Below are positions 44,514 to 56,461 of a DNA stretch of 64,000 nucleotides, piece by piece (the first letter of the stretch is position 1; the number at the start of each line of letters is the position of its first letter). The DNA lies in NCBI GenBank assembly GCA_963699215.1, contig OY969422.1:2356001-2420000 (forward strand). The letters run 5' to 3'. The notes under the pieces were generated by a model. The model did not search any database, was not told the DNA's origin, and saw only the letters and a program-made list of their open reading frames with translations. Both the position numbers and the translations under genes were made by a program. The DNA is from VRUE01 sp963699215 (GTDB taxonomy: Bacteria > Actinomycetota > Thermoleophilia > Solirubrobacterales > 70-9).

Positions 44514-45306
44514 CTAGATCTCCTCCGCTCGTCCCTCGTTTCGCCCTCGCCTCGCCGATGCCGGTGATCGCCGAGACGACGTGCTCCTCGGTCGTCGCTT
44601 CGGCGTCGAAGTCCCCGGCGGCGCGGCCGAGGCGCAGGACGACGATCCGGTCCGCGACCTCGAAGACGTTGACCAGGTTGTGGCTGATCACGACGACGCC
44701 GAGGCCGCGCTCGCGCAGGCGCCCGATCAGCTCCAGCACCTGCTTGGTCTGCGGCACGCCGAGCGCCGCGGTCGGCTCGTCGAGCAGCACGACCCTGGGC
44801 TCTCCGAGCAGCGAGCGCGCGACCGCGACCTGCTGGCGCTGGCCGCCGGAGAGGGTCCCGACCTCGGTGCGCAGGCTCGGGATCGTCACCGAGAGACCGG
44901 AGAGCAGCTCCCCGGTCGGTGCTCCATCTTCGCCTCGTCGAGCTGGCGCGAGACCTGCCCCGGGCCCGGCGCAACCTCCTCGTGGCCGAGGAAGAGGTTG
45001 GCGACGACGTCGAGGTTGTCGCAGAGGGCGAGGTCCTGGTAGACGGTGGCGATCCCGAGCTCGGTCGCATCCTGGGGCTCGCGAGATCGAGATCTCGCTG
45101 CCGTCGAAGCGGATCCGGCCGGCGTCGGCAGAGTGGATGCCGGCGATCGTCTTCACCAGCGTCGACTTGCCGGCGCCGTTGTCGCCGACCAGGCCGACCA
45201 CCTCGCCGCCGTGAACTGCGAAGTCGACCCGGTCCAGAGCCTGGACCGGGCCGAATCGCTTGCTCACTCCCTCCAGCTCGAGGAGGGCGTTTGCCCGAGG
45301 CTCCAT
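44514..45306 (-). CDS. Sugar ABC transporter ATPase, XylG-like (apparent frameshifts)
   Basis: ATPase of about 260 residues with a single nucleotide-binding domain, half the size of E. coli XylG/RbsA. Walker A is GDNGAGKST, then in a second frame (45080-44920) IATVYQDLALCDNLDVVANLFLG, back to LSGGQRQ and VVLLDEPTAALG. As printed, the frame runs through into xylH. A probable further one-base error near the end would restore the AEEI-stop (TAG at 44516-44514) just before the permease ATG. Starts at ATG 45306, after the binding protein. Confidence 0.82.
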
Positions 45307-45312
45307 CTCTGC

Positions 45313-46407
45313 CTAGGAGATCCCCGCTTCTTTGCACGCTTTCGCGTAGGCGCCGGTGCAGAGTTCGTCGGCGGTGATGAATTCGTCTTTGACCACGGTG
45401 TCTTTGACGTTGTCTTTGGTCACCGCGACCGGTTCGAGCAGGACCGACGGCACTTTGGTTTTGCCGTTGTCGACTTCTTCGGTGATCTTGCTCTGCGGGA
45501 CTTCTTCGCCTTCGGCGAGCGCGACGGCGATTTCGGCCGCCGACCTTCGTCTGCTTGTCGGTGGCCTTGTAGACCGTCATGAACTGCTGGCCGGCGATGA
45601 TTCGCTGCACGCCGGCGACGGTGGCGTCCTGGCCGGTGCTCGGCCTTTCTTCCGGGTTGATGCCGGCCGATTTCATCGCGGCGATCGAGCCGGCGGCCGT
45701 TTCGTCGTTGGCTCCGTAGACGCCTTCGAACCCGTTTTTGCCGAGTGCGGTGATCGCCTGCTGCATCTCGTTCTGGGCGTTCGTCGCCGACCATTCGGGC
45801 GTGTCGTATTCCTTGGCGACTTTGACCCCGGCGGCTTCGAACCCTTTGTTCGAGCCTTCCTTGAAGAGCGCGGCGTTGCTGTCGGCGGGGTCGCCGTTGA
45901 TCTTCACGATCGGGCCCTCGGGGCTACCGTCTTCTTTCAGTTTTTCCGCCAGCGTTTCGGCCTGCAGTTCGCCGACCTCGACGTTGTCGAAGGAGACGTA
46001 GTAGTCGACTTCGGCGTTTTCGATCAGCCTGTCGTAGCAGAGGACCGGGACGTCCTGCGCTTTCGCCTTTTCGACGATCGCCGCGGCCGATTTGGCGTCG
46101 ATCGGGTCGAGCGACCATCACTTCGGCACCCTGGGTCAGCGCCGCTTCCGCCTGGCTCTGCTGTTTGGAGGCGTCGCCGGTCGCGTTGCTGTAGAGGATT
46201 TCGCAGTCAGCGCATTCAGCTTCGACGTTTTCTTCGAATTCGGGGCGGTCGTGCGCTTCGTAGCGCGGCGTTTCGTTCTCGGGAAGCAGGAAGGCGATCT
46301 TGGCCCCACCGCCGCCGTCGTCTCCGCCGCAACCCGGCGACACGACGGCGAGCGCCAACAGCGCGCCGAGCGCGAACCGAGACTCGCTTCCAAGCTGATC
46401 GGGACAT
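45313..46407 (-). CDS. Sugar-binding lipoprotein, XylF-like (apparent frameshifts)
   Basis: About 365 residues from ATG 46407 with AAGGAGG before it. A one-base skip near 46390 gives a signal peptide ending SPGC, a lipobox. Further frames yield IAFLLPENETPRYEAHDRPEF, then (after ~46112) VPVLCYDRLIENAEVDYYVSFDN, INGDPADSNAALFKEG and GQDATVAGVQRIIAGQQFMTVYK, and after ~45541 the C-terminus ELCTGAYAKACKEAGIS. The DYYVSFDN...GDPADSNA pattern closely follows XylF, so D-xylose or a related pentose is the likely ligand. Confidence 0.85.
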
Positions 46408-46464
46408 GAGCTCCTCCTTATTCGCCCTGCCCTCTACCCGCTCGCCGCGAATTTCACTCTCCAA

Positions 46465-46493
46465 GGTAGCGCCCGTCGAAGACCGGCGCCACC
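46465..46493 (-). terminator. Hairpin between uvrA and the sugar importer operon
   Basis: GGTAGCGCC and GGCGCCACC form an imperfect stem ~25 bases past the uvrA stop on the minus strand. There is no T-run. It probably separates uvrA from the downstream xylFGH-like operon. Confidence 0.4.
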
Positions 46494-46516
46494 TAATTGC
46501 GTCAGCAGCGAATCGG

Positions 46517-49403
<2,887 letters not shown>

Positions 49404-49438
49404 TCACGTCATACTAGTGAGGCGAACAGATGTTCCCG

Positions 49439-50176
49439 TCAGTAGAGCGCGGCAGCGAGGCGCTTGCGGTACTCGCGGGCGGCGGGGTCGGCGGGGTCGA
49501 TTTCGCTGAGGATGCCGACGATCGCACGGCGCAGATCCTCGCGGGCCTCCTCGTCCGCCCCTTCGATCTCCGCCAGCAGCTCGTCGAGGGCGGTCTCGCG
49601 ATCGCCGCGGTCGAGCGCGGCGAAGGCCTCGGTGCCGATGCCCCGCTTGGCCAGCCGGACCCGGGCGGCGATTCCCTCCGCGGCGAAGTCGCCCTCGTGC
49701 GCCCCGACCGCCTCCAGCGCCTCGTCCTCTGCCCCGCGCTCGAGTCGTTTGCGGGCCAGGGCGACGGCGAGGTCGGCGCGGCGGGGCTCGAGCTCGGTGG
49801 CCTCGCGCAGGGACAGCTCATCGCCTTTTGCCAGCAGTTCGTCGGCAGCCGAGGGCGATAGCGAGTCGAAGAGCTGCTCGACCTTCGCCTTCGGCACGGC
49901 GCCGACGAACTCGTCGACGACCTGGCCGTCGCGGAACGCCTTCACCGCGGGTATCCCCTGGACGCGGTAGCGCGCCGCAAGCGACTGGTTCGCGTCGACG
50001 TCGACCTTGGCCAGCACGACCTTGTCCGCACGAGCAGCCTCCGCCGCTTCCAGCGCCGGCGTCAAGGTCCGGCAGGGACCGCACCACTCGGCCCAGAAGT
50101 CGACCACCACCGGCACCTGACGAGAGCGCTCTACCACGTCCTGGCCGAAGGTCGCCTCGGTCACGTCGATCGCCAT
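49439..50176 (-). CDS. Thioredoxin-domain co-chaperone (YbbN/CnoX-like)
   Basis: A 245-residue protein. An N-terminal thioredoxin domain has VVDFWAEWCGPCRTLTP with WCGPC and a cis-proline in GIPAVKAF. A C-terminal helical TPR-like region (~115-245: ADELLAKGDELSLREATELEP, DRETALDELLAEIEGAD) follows. This architecture matches YbbN/CnoX, a chaperone-linked thioredoxin. E. coli YbbN lacks the active Cys pair, whereas this one keeps it, so it should be redox active. Start ATG 50176. Confidence 0.88.
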   Translation of the reverse strand: MAIDVTEATFGQDVVERSRQVPVVVDFWAEWCGPCRTLTPALEAAEAARADKVVLAKVDVDANQSLAARYRVQGIPAVKAFRDGQVVDEFVGAVPKAKVEQLFDSLSPSAADELLAKGDELSLREATELEPRRADLAVALARKRLERGAEDEALEAVGAHEGDFAAEGIAARVRLAKRGIGTEAFAALDRGDRETALDELLAEIEGADEEAREDLRRAIVGILSEIDPADPAAREYRKRLAAALY

Positions 50177-50263
50177 GCCGGCAGGTTAGATGGATGCACT
50201 TGCGCGATGCGCCGGGCGGGCGTACCGTCTTCATGGGCGGGGAAATCGATCCAAAGGAGAGCC

Positions 50264-50641
50264 ATGTCGAACATCGATACCGCCCGGTCCGCCTACGATG
50301 CATTTGGCCGCGGCGACCTGGAATCCCTGAAGGAGTCATTTGCCGAGAACGGAGTGTGGGTCACCTCGGACGAGCTGCCGCTCGGCGGCGTCGTCGAAGG
50401 CCGCGACACGATCCTCGGAAACTTCGCGCAGATCCCCAACTACTGGTCTTCCTTCAGCGTCGACCCGGAGGAGTTCATCGACGCCGGCGAGTACGTGGTG
50501 GTGCGGGGAACGCAGCGCGCGGGCAACGACAACGGCAGCTTCGAAGCGCCCTTCGTGCACCTGATGAAGTTCGCCGACGGCAAGGTCGTGCGGGGCGAGT
50601 TCTTCACCGACAGCGCCAAGGCAGCGAAGCTGCTGAGCTAA
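50264..50641 (+). CDS. SnoaL-like/NTF2-fold protein
   Basis: A 125-residue single-domain protein from ATG 50264 with AAAGGAG before it. TARSAYDAFGRGDLESLKESFAENGVW is the SnoaL-like helix-strand, followed by curved beta strands (EYVVVRGTQRAGNDNG, FVHLMKFADGKVVRGEFFTD). The family contains isomerases, hydrolases and small binding proteins, so no substrate can be assigned. Its end overlaps the end of uvrB by four bases. Confidence 0.82.
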   Translation: MSNIDTARSAYDAFGRGDLESLKESFAENGVWVTSDELPLGGVVEGRDTILGNFAQIPNYWSSFSVDPEEFIDAGEYVVVRGTQRAGNDNGSFEAPFVHLMKFADGKVVRGEFFTDSAKAAKLLS

Positions 50642-52635
50642 GTCCCGGCCCGCATCCCGTCGAGATCGCGGCGCAGCTCCTTTAGCTCGTCGCGAATCCG
50701 TGCCGCCTCCTCGAAGCGGAGGTCGTCGGCCGCCGCCAGCATCTCCTCCTCGAGCGTGACGATCGTGCGCTCCAGCTCGGCCGGATCGGCGAAGTCGCCG
50801 CTGGCCTTGCGGCGACGGCGCTTCGGCGCCCGGTCCTCCATCGCCAGGAACTCGGCCATCTCGGAGATCCCCTTGCGCACGGTCTCCGGCGTGATCCCGT
50901 GCTCTTTGTTGTAGGCGAGCTGGATCTCGCGGCGGCGGTCGGTCTCACTCATCGCCGCGCGCATCGCGTCGGTCTCCTTGTCCGCGTACATCAGTACCCG
51001 CCCGTTGACGTTGCGGGCGGCGCGGCCGATCGTCTGCACGAGGCTGGTCTCGCCGCGCAGGAAGCCCTCCTTGTCGGCGTCGAGGATCGCCACCAGGGAG
51101 ACCTCGGGCAGGTCGAGACCCTCGCGCAGCAGGTTGACCCCGACGAGGACGTCGTACTCGCCGAGGCGCAGCTCGCGGACGATCTGGATCCGTTCCAGCG
51201 TGTCGACCTCGGAGTGCAGGTAACGGACCTTGATCCCGTACTCGAGCAGGTAGTTGGTCAGGTCCTCGGCCATCTTCTTGGTCAGGGTCGTCACCAGCAC
51301 CCGCTCGCTGACATCGGCGCGGGCTTTGATCTCGTTCATCAGGTCGTCGATCTGATTCTTGGTCTCCCGCACCTCGATCTCGGGGTCGATGATCCCGGTC
51401 GGGCGGACGATCTGCTCGACGGTCCGCGTCGCTTCGGCCCGCTCAAAGGGCCCCGGCGTCGCCGAGACCATCACCAGCTGGTCGACCCGCTCGAGGAACT
51501 CGTCGAACTTGAGCGGCCGGTTGTCGATCGCCGAGGGAAGGCGGAAGCCGTAGTCGACCAGCGTCGTCTTCCGCGAGCGGTCCCCCTCGTACATCCCCCC
51601 GATTTGCGGGATCGTCTGGTGGGACTCGTCGACGAAGACGACGAAGTCGTCGGGGAAGTAGTCGATCAGCGTGTGCGGCGGGCTGCCAGGCGGGCGGCCG
51701 TCGAGGATGCGCGAGTAATTCTCGATCCCCGAGGTGAAGCCGAGCTCCTTCAGCATCTCTATGTCGTAGGCGGTCCGCTGGCGCAGCCTGTGCGCCTCCA
51801 GTTGCTTGCCTTCCTCCTCGAGCTCTGCCGTGCGCGAGTTCAGTTCGTGGCGGATTTCCTCGACCGCCCGATCCAGGGTCTCGTCGCGGGTCACGTAGTG
51901 CGAGGCCGGCCAGACCGAGACGTGGTCGATCGTGTCGAGGATCTCGCCGGTCAGCGGGTCGAAGTGCTGGACCGCCTCGATCTCCTCGCCGAAGAGCGAG
52001 ATCCGGTAGGCCGACTCGGCGTAGGAGGGCATGATCTCGAGCACCTCGCCGCGCACCCGGAAGGCGCCGCGGCCGAGCACGGCGTCGTTGCGCTGGTATT
52101 GCATTTTCACCAGCTTGCGCAGCACCTCGTCGCGATCGATCCGCTCGCCGACCTTGAACAGCTGCATTTTTTCGTTGTAGACCTGGGGCGAGCCGATCCC
52201 GTAGATGCAGGAGACCGAGGCGACGATGATCACGTCGCGACGGGCAAAGAGAGCCGCGGTAGCCGCGTGGCGGAGGCGGTCGATCTCGTCGTTGATCGAG
52301 GAGTCCTTCTCGATGTAGAGGTCCTGGGCCGGGACGTAGGCCTCGGGCTGGTAGTAGTCGTAGTAGGAGACGAAGTACTCGACCGCGTTCTCAGGGAAGA
52401 ACTCGCGGAACTCGTTGCAGAGCTGCGCGGCAAGCGTCTTGTTGTGCGCGATCACCAGGGAGGGGCGCTGCACCGCCTCGATCGTCGCCGCCATGGTGAA
52501 GGTCTTGCCGGTGCCGGTCGCGCCCAGCAGCGTCTGGAAATGCTCGCCCGCGCTCAGCCCCTCGGCGAGCCCGGCGATCGCGCTCGGCTGGTCGGCGGTC
52601 GGCGTGTAGGCCGGGTTGAGCTTGAACTCGGGCAC
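50638..52635 (-). CDS. uvrB: Excinuclease ABC subunit B
   Basis: A 665-residue helicase-like protein that verifies damage and loads UvrC. It has Walker A LLGATGTGKTFTMA, a YYDYYQPEAYVP beta-hairpin, the DEAD-like VVFVDESH, helicase motifs SATPGPFE and QTIGRAARNVNG, and a C-terminal UVR domain (LEEEMLAAADDLRFEEAARIRDELKEL). Full length and in frame. Start GTG 52635. Divergent from the DoxX-like gene. Confidence 0.97.
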   Translation of the reverse strand: MPEFKLNPAYTPTADQPSAIAGLAEGLSAGEHFQTLLGATGTGKTFTMAATIEAVQRPSLVIAHNKTLAAQLCNEFREFFPENAVEYFVSYYDYYQPEAYVPAQDLYIEKDSSINDEIDRLRHAATAALFARRDVIIVASVSCIYGIGSPQVYNEKMQLFKVGERIDRDEVLRKLVKMQYQRNDAVLGRGAFRVRGEVLEIMPSYAESAYRISLFGEEIEAVQHFDPLTGEILDTIDHVSVWPASHYVTRDETLDRAVEEIRHELNSRTAELEEEGKQLEAHRLRQRTAYDIEMLKELGFTSGIENYSRILDGRPPGSPPHTLIDYFPDDFVVFVDESHQTIPQIGGMYEGDRSRKTTLVDYGFRLPSAIDNRPLKFDEFLERVDQLVMVSATPGPFERAEATRTVEQIVRPTGIIDPEIEVRETKNQIDDLMNEIKARADVSERVLVTTLTKKMAEDLTNYLLEYGIKVRYLHSEVDTLERIQIVRELRLGEYDVLVGVNLLREGLDLPEVSLVAILDADKEGFLRGETSLVQTIGRAARNVNGRVLMYADKETDAMRAAMSETDRRREIQLAYNKEHGITPETVRKGISEMAEFLAMEDRAPKRRRRKASGDFADPAELERTIVTLEEEMLAAADDLRFEEAARIRDELKELRRDLDGMRAGT

Positions 52636-52677
52636 CGGCTGACCTTACCGGCCGAGCCTGGAAGACTGCCGACCTCG

Positions 52678-53046
52678 ATGACCCGCTCGCAGAAAGCGCT
52701 CGCAGGCTTCTTCGCCTTCATGGGCACGATGCACTTCGTCATCCCGCGCAGCTTCGAGGCGATCATGCCGCCGTCGCTGCCGCGCCACCGCGAGGCGGTG
52801 ATCGTCAGCGGCCTGGCCGAGATCGCCGGCGCCGCGGCCGTCGTCCCGGCCCGCAGCCGCCGTTTCGCCCGCTGGTGGCTGCTCGGCCTGCTCTTCGCCG
52901 TCTTCCCCGCCAACGTCCACATGGCCGTCAACCCCGAGCAGGTGCGCGGGCTCGACCTCGATCGCGTCCCCCGCTGGGGCCTCTGGGCCCGGCTGCCGTT
53001 GCAGCCGCTGGCGATGCTCTGGGTCTGGCGCGCGACCCGCAGTTGA
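52678..53046 (+). CDS. DoxX-like membrane protein
   Basis: A 122-residue protein from ATG 52678 with about four membrane helices. The pattern FFAFMGTMHFVIPRSFEAIMP, ISGLAEIAGAAAVV-like second helix and NVHMAVNP is typical of the DoxX/YphA-like family of small membrane proteins, some of which influence redox or envelope stress. Only 42 bases separate its start from uvrB, so the two promoters share space. Confidence 0.8.
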   Translation: MTRSQKALAGFFAFMGTMHFVIPRSFEAIMPPSLPRHREAVIVSGLAEIAGAAAVVPARSRRFARWWLLGLLFAVFPANVHMAVNPEQVRGLDLDRVPRWGLWARLPLQPLAMLWVWRATRS

Positions 53047-53129
53047 CGCAAGTAGGATAAACGCGCGAGTTCCGTTTGGAAGCGGGCTGTCTGTAGAGCT
53101 TCTGTCGGCATACGCAGAGAATCCCGTCC

Positions 53130-53378
53130 ATGAAACCACGCGATCGCTTCGCCATCAGCCTGCGTAAAGCCCGGCAGAAAGCCGAAATATCCCAGGAGGA
53201 GCTGGGCTTTCGCTGCGACCTCCATCGCACCGAGATCTCGTTGCTCGAGCGCGGCGGCCGCGAGCCGCGGCTCGGCACGATCATCAAGCTCTCCAGCGCC
53301 CTCGAAGTGACACCGGAAGAACTCTGCACCGGAATCTCCTGGAGCGTGAAAGGCCAGAAGTTCCAGTTCAGGAAATGA
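53130..53378 (+). CDS. XRE-family helix-turn-helix protein
   Basis: An 82-residue protein from ATG 53130. ISLRKARQKAEISQEELGFRC, then HRTEISLLERGGREP as recognition helix, then IIKLSSALEVTPEEL. A short C-terminal extension ends SWSVKGQKFQFRK. Similar small regulators with FxxxLRxxRxxxxxSQEEL starts are frequent in Thermoleophilia (general knowledge). The target is unknown. Confidence 0.83.
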   Translation: MKPRDRFAISLRKARQKAEISQEELGFRCDLHRTEISLLERGGREPRLGTIIKLSSALEVTPEELCTGISWSVKGQKFQFRK

Positions 53379-53415
53379 CCGGGCGCCGTCCCCACCGCTT
53401 TGCGGCCGGGGGCGG

Positions 53416-53940
53416 CTAGGGCAGGAACTGTTCGAGGAGGCTTTCGGCCGGGCCGAGGAAGGTCTGCAGGTCGTCGAGGAACGAGCGCGCGTCCTGGATC
53501 AGTTCGATCGCCTGGTCGACCGGGATCTGGCGCAGCGTCGCCCGCAGCGGGGCGGCCAGGATCGGGTTGAGCGCGCCAGCGCGTTCGGCGTCGTCGACGG
53601 CGCGGATCAGGCCGGCGCGGATCGCCCGCGCCAGCTCGGCGTCGTCGATCCCGTAGCGCTGCGTGAATCGCTCGCGGGACTCGGGGGTGGCGAGGGCTCT
53701 GGCAAGGGTCTCGCGGCTGACTCCGAGCTCGCAGGCGGCCCCGTCGAGCGCCGAGAGCGAGAACTGCTCGGCGATCTGCTGCAGGCTTTCCGGATCGCGC
53801 CACTGCCTCTGCTTGCAGGGATCCTGGACCTTGGCCGGCGCATAGGAGGACCCGCCCGCGACGAGGTAGGAGGCAACGAGCACGAGCGAAGCCGCGATCG
53901 CGGCGCCCACCAGGAAGCGCCCTCGCGCCTGCGCGCTCAC
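53416..53940 (-). CDS. Membrane-anchored hypothetical protein
   Basis: A 174-residue protein with one N-terminal membrane segment (~10-30, VGAAIAASLVLVASYLVAGG). The outer domain has two cysteines (QDPCKQRQW and GAACELGV) probably forming a disulfide. The rest is helical and ends FLDDLQTFLGPAESLLEQFLP. It starts at GTG 53940, overlapping the MFS gene stop (GTGA), so it is cotranslated with the transporter. No known family. Confidence 0.65.
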   Translation of the reverse strand: MSAQARGRFLVGAAIAASLVLVASYLVAGGSSYAPAKVQDPCKQRQWRDPESLQQIAEQFSLSALDGAACELGVSRETLARALATPESRERFTQRYGIDDAELARAIRAGLIRAVDDAERAGALNPILAAPLRATLRQIPVDQAIELIQDARSFLDDLQTFLGPAESLLEQFLP

Positions 53941-55307
53941 AGATCGACCCTCCGGGCCAAGCCGATCGGGATCAGGGCGAGCAGCCCGAGCAGCGCGCCG
54001 AGCCCGAAGGAGGGGCTGAAGGCATGGGTCGCGCCGCGGTCGAGCTGGTCCTGCAGTTCGTCGCGCAGGAGGACGACGTCCGCTCGATCCTCGGGATCTT
54101 CGGGCAGCGGCTCGAAGACGGGGCCGATCGTCGGCACCCTCCCCCGCTCGCCCTCGAGCCGATCCTCGATCCGCTGCGCGAGCTGCAGCTTCAGCAGCGG
54201 GTCGACGCGCGAGTCGAGCACGACCGCGGTGCCGGAATCGATCGCGTCACGGCGCTGCTCGGCGATGTCGGCGGTGAAGAGCGGCGTCAGCACGATCAAC
54301 CCGAGCGCCACGCCGGCGTGACGGGAGGAGATCGTCCAGCCGCCGTGGATCGCCTGCGGCGCGCGACCGACGAGCGCGGTCTCGGTCAGCGCCGAGAGGA
54401 CCAGGGCAAGACCGACGCCGACCAGCAGCTGCGGCGGCAGGGTGAGGACCACCTCGGCCCGGGGCAGCAGGGCGAGGCCGCCGAGGCCGCCGGCGACGAG
54501 GATCGCCCCGGCCGCAGCGCGGGCGCGGGCGCTGCCGGCCGTCGGTCCGAGCCTGGCGCCGAGCAGCGCCGCGAGCGGCATCGCCGAGACGACGATCGCC
54601 GCCCCGATCGGGCTTAGGCGCCAGCCCTCGATCAGCAGCAGGACCAGCAGGAAGAGGGCCGCCGCGATCGCCGCCGAGACCATCGCCAAGGCGAGGTTGG
54701 CGAGCAGGTGCGGGCGGCCGGTGCGGCGCAGCTCCGCAGCCACGATCCCGGTCGCCGCCTCGTGGCGGGCGACGGCCAGGACGGGCACGCCGGCGGCGAT
54801 TGCGATCGGCACCTGGATCAGGAAGATCGACTGCCAGGAGACCAGCTCGGTCAGCAAGCCCCCCACCGCCGGCCCAAGGGCCGCGCCGGCGGCCCCCGCC
54901 GTCGCCCAGATGGCGACCGCGCGACGCTCCGAGCCGACCGTGGCCGGCAGCAGCTCCAGGACCGCGGTCACCGCGACGGCGCCGCCCAGCGCCTGCACGC
55001 AACGGGCGGCGATCAGGGTGCTCAGCTCGGCGGCGAGCCCACAGGCGAGACCGGCGCCGGCGAAGACGGCGAGCCCGACGGCCGCGGCGCGGCCGGGCCC
55101 GATCCGTCTCGCCAGGTGGGCGGCGGGAACCGCGGCCAGCGCCATCACCAGGTTGAACGAGACCAGCACCCAGGTCACCCCGGCGACGCTGGTGTCGAGC
55201 TCGCGGTAGATCTCCGGCAGCGCCAGGACGACGATCGAGGAGTCGGCGAGGACGAGGCCGACCGCGACGGCGAGCGCCGCCAAGCGGGGGCGCGGGGGCG
55301 CGTTCAT
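53937..55307 (-). CDS. MFS transporter (DHA2-like)
   Basis: About 456 residues from ATG 55307. Around twelve hydrophobic segments are visible, with ADSSIVVLALPEIYRELD and VSFNLVMALAAVPAAHLARRIGP matching the DHA2 drug/proton antiporter start, and GPAVGGLL as motif C. A ~100-residue extracytoplasmic loop (DSGTAVVLDSRVDPLL...LRDELQDQLDRGATHAF) before the last helix is unusual and has many Asp/Glu/Arg. The substrate is unknown. Confidence 0.82.
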   Translation of the reverse strand: MNAPPRPRLAALAVAVGLVLADSSIVVLALPEIYRELDTSVAGVTWVLVSFNLVMALAAVPAAHLARRIGPGRAAAVGLAVFAGAGLACGLAAELSTLIAARCVQALGGAVAVTAVLELLPATVGSERRAVAIWATAGAAGAALGPAVGGLLTELVSWQSIFLIQVPIAIAAGVPVLAVARHEAATGIVAAELRRTGRPHLLANLALAMVSAAIAAALFLLVLLLIEGWRLSPIGAAIVVSAMPLAALLGARLGPTAGSARARAAAGAILVAGGLGGLALLPRAEVVLTLPPQLLVGVGLALVLSALTETALVGRAPQAIHGGWTISSRHAGVALGLIVLTPLFTADIAEQRRDAIDSGTAVVLDSRVDPLLKLQLAQRIEDRLEGERGRVPTIGPVFEPLPEDPEDRADVVLLRDELQDQLDRGATHAFSPSFGLGALLGLLALIPIGLARRVDL

Positions 55308-55308
55308 C

Positions 55309-55872
55309 TCAGTACCCCAGCTCCTCGGTGTACTCGTCGCGGTAGGCACGCTTCTTGTCGAGGACATCTTCCACGTAGGCGCGGGTTTCCGGGTAGGCGA
55401 TGCCGTCGAGGACGAGCTCGCTGCCGCCCCAGCGGTCGACGTTGGTCGGACCGGCGTTGTAAGCGGCGAGGGCCGCGATCGTGTCGCCGTCGTAGCGTTC
55501 GAGCAGTTCGCGCAGGAGGTAGGTGCCGTAGCGAATGTTGATTTCGGGGTCGGAGAGGTCGCCGAGCCGGAAGGTGGTCCCTCCGCTGTGGCGCTCGATG
55601 TCGTTGGCCGCCGCGGGCGTGATCTGCATCAGGCCGCGCGCACCGGCGCTCGAGGTGCGGTCGTCGAACTTCGACTCCGCGTAGATCACGGCGGCGATCA
55701 GCGCCGCGTCGACCTCCTTTTCCCGCGACTGCTGGCGGATGATGTCCTCGTGGCGCAACGGCAGCGTCAGCTCCTGGATTACGTCATCGAACTTGCCGAA
55801 CAAGCCGAGGGCCAGGCCCGCCGCGACGCCGGCCGCAATCGCCGCGACGCCGACGAGCAAGCGCCTCTTCAT
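55309..55872 (-). CDS. Lytic transglycosylase (SLT family)
   Basis: A 187-residue protein with an N-terminal signal anchor (LLVGVAAIAAGVAAGLALGL). The SLT domain has IAAVIYAESKFDDRTSSAGARGLMQITP with catalytic Glu, and IAALAAYNAGPTNVDRWGG. It cleaves peptidoglycan glycan strands with anhydro-muramyl formation. ATGA overlap with coaE and a one-base gap to the MFS gene place it in a coaE-slt-MFS message. Confidence 0.92.
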   Translation of the reverse strand: MKRRLLVGVAAIAAGVAAGLALGLFGKFDDVIQELTLPLRHEDIIRQQSREKEVDAALIAAVIYAESKFDDRTSSAGARGLMQITPAAANDIERHSGGTTFRLGDLSDPEINIRYGTYLLRELLERYDGDTIAALAAYNAGPTNVDRWGGSELVLDGIAYPETRAYVEDVLDKKRAYRDEYTEELGY

Positions 55873-56453
55873 CCCTGGAGCTTCTCGACAAGGGCAGACA
55901 GCTCCCGCTCGAGGTCCGCGACGCTGCCGTCGTTCTCGACGACGTGCGCGGCACGGGAGGCCTTTTCATCCTGGGCGAGCTGGCGTGCCTCGCGCTCGTC
56001 GACCAGCGTGTGGCCGCGCGCGCTCGCGCGCTCGCGACGAACCTCGTCGGATGCGATCACCGCGACGGTCGTATCGAAGACGTCGTCCATGCCCGACTCG
56101 AAGAGCAGCGGTACCTCGACCACGGCGACGTCCGTGTCCTGCGGCAGCGATGTCAGCCAGCTGCCGATCCGCTTGCCGACCAGGGGGTGGATCTGGCCCT
56201 CCAGCCATTTCAGCTCCTCGGTGTCGGCGAAGACGATCGAGCCGATCCGGTCGCGGTCGACCCGGCCGCCGGGCGCGACCTTCCGCCCCCAGCGCTCGAT
56301 CAAGAGCGGCAGCAGCGGCTCGGTCTCGAGCAGCTCGTGCACCACCGCGTCGCTGGAGATCGTCGCCGCCCCCAACCTCTCGAAGGCGGCAAGGGCCTCG
56401 GACTTCCCAGCAGCGATCCCCCCAGTCAGCCCGATCGTCAGCGGCCGGGCCAC
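55869..56453 (-). CDS. coaE: Dephospho-CoA kinase
   Basis: A 194-residue P-loop kinase for the last step of CoA synthesis. IGLTGGIAAGKSEAL is Walker A, SSDAVVHELLE the conserved Asp region, VVEVPLLFESGMDDVFD the substrate/lid segment. Start GTG 56453. It lies nine bases after rpsA, an arrangement common in actinobacteria. panB/C/D at 39-41 kb supply the upstream half of the pathway. Confidence 0.94.
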   Translation of the reverse strand: MARPLTIGLTGGIAAGKSEALAAFERLGAATISSDAVVHELLETEPLLPLLIERWGRKVAPGGRVDRDRIGSIVFADTEELKWLEGQIHPLVGKRIGSWLTSLPQDTDVAVVEVPLLFESGMDDVFDTTVAVIASDEVRRERASARGHTLVDEREARQLAQDEKASRAAHVVENDGSVADLERELSALVEKLQG

Positions 56454-56461
56454 AGCGCGAC

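Noticed and set aside
45313..46407. Calling the XylF-like gene a pseudogene
   Set aside because: All protein segments are present in order with the lipobox and C-terminus intact, and neighbouring genes show the same error type.
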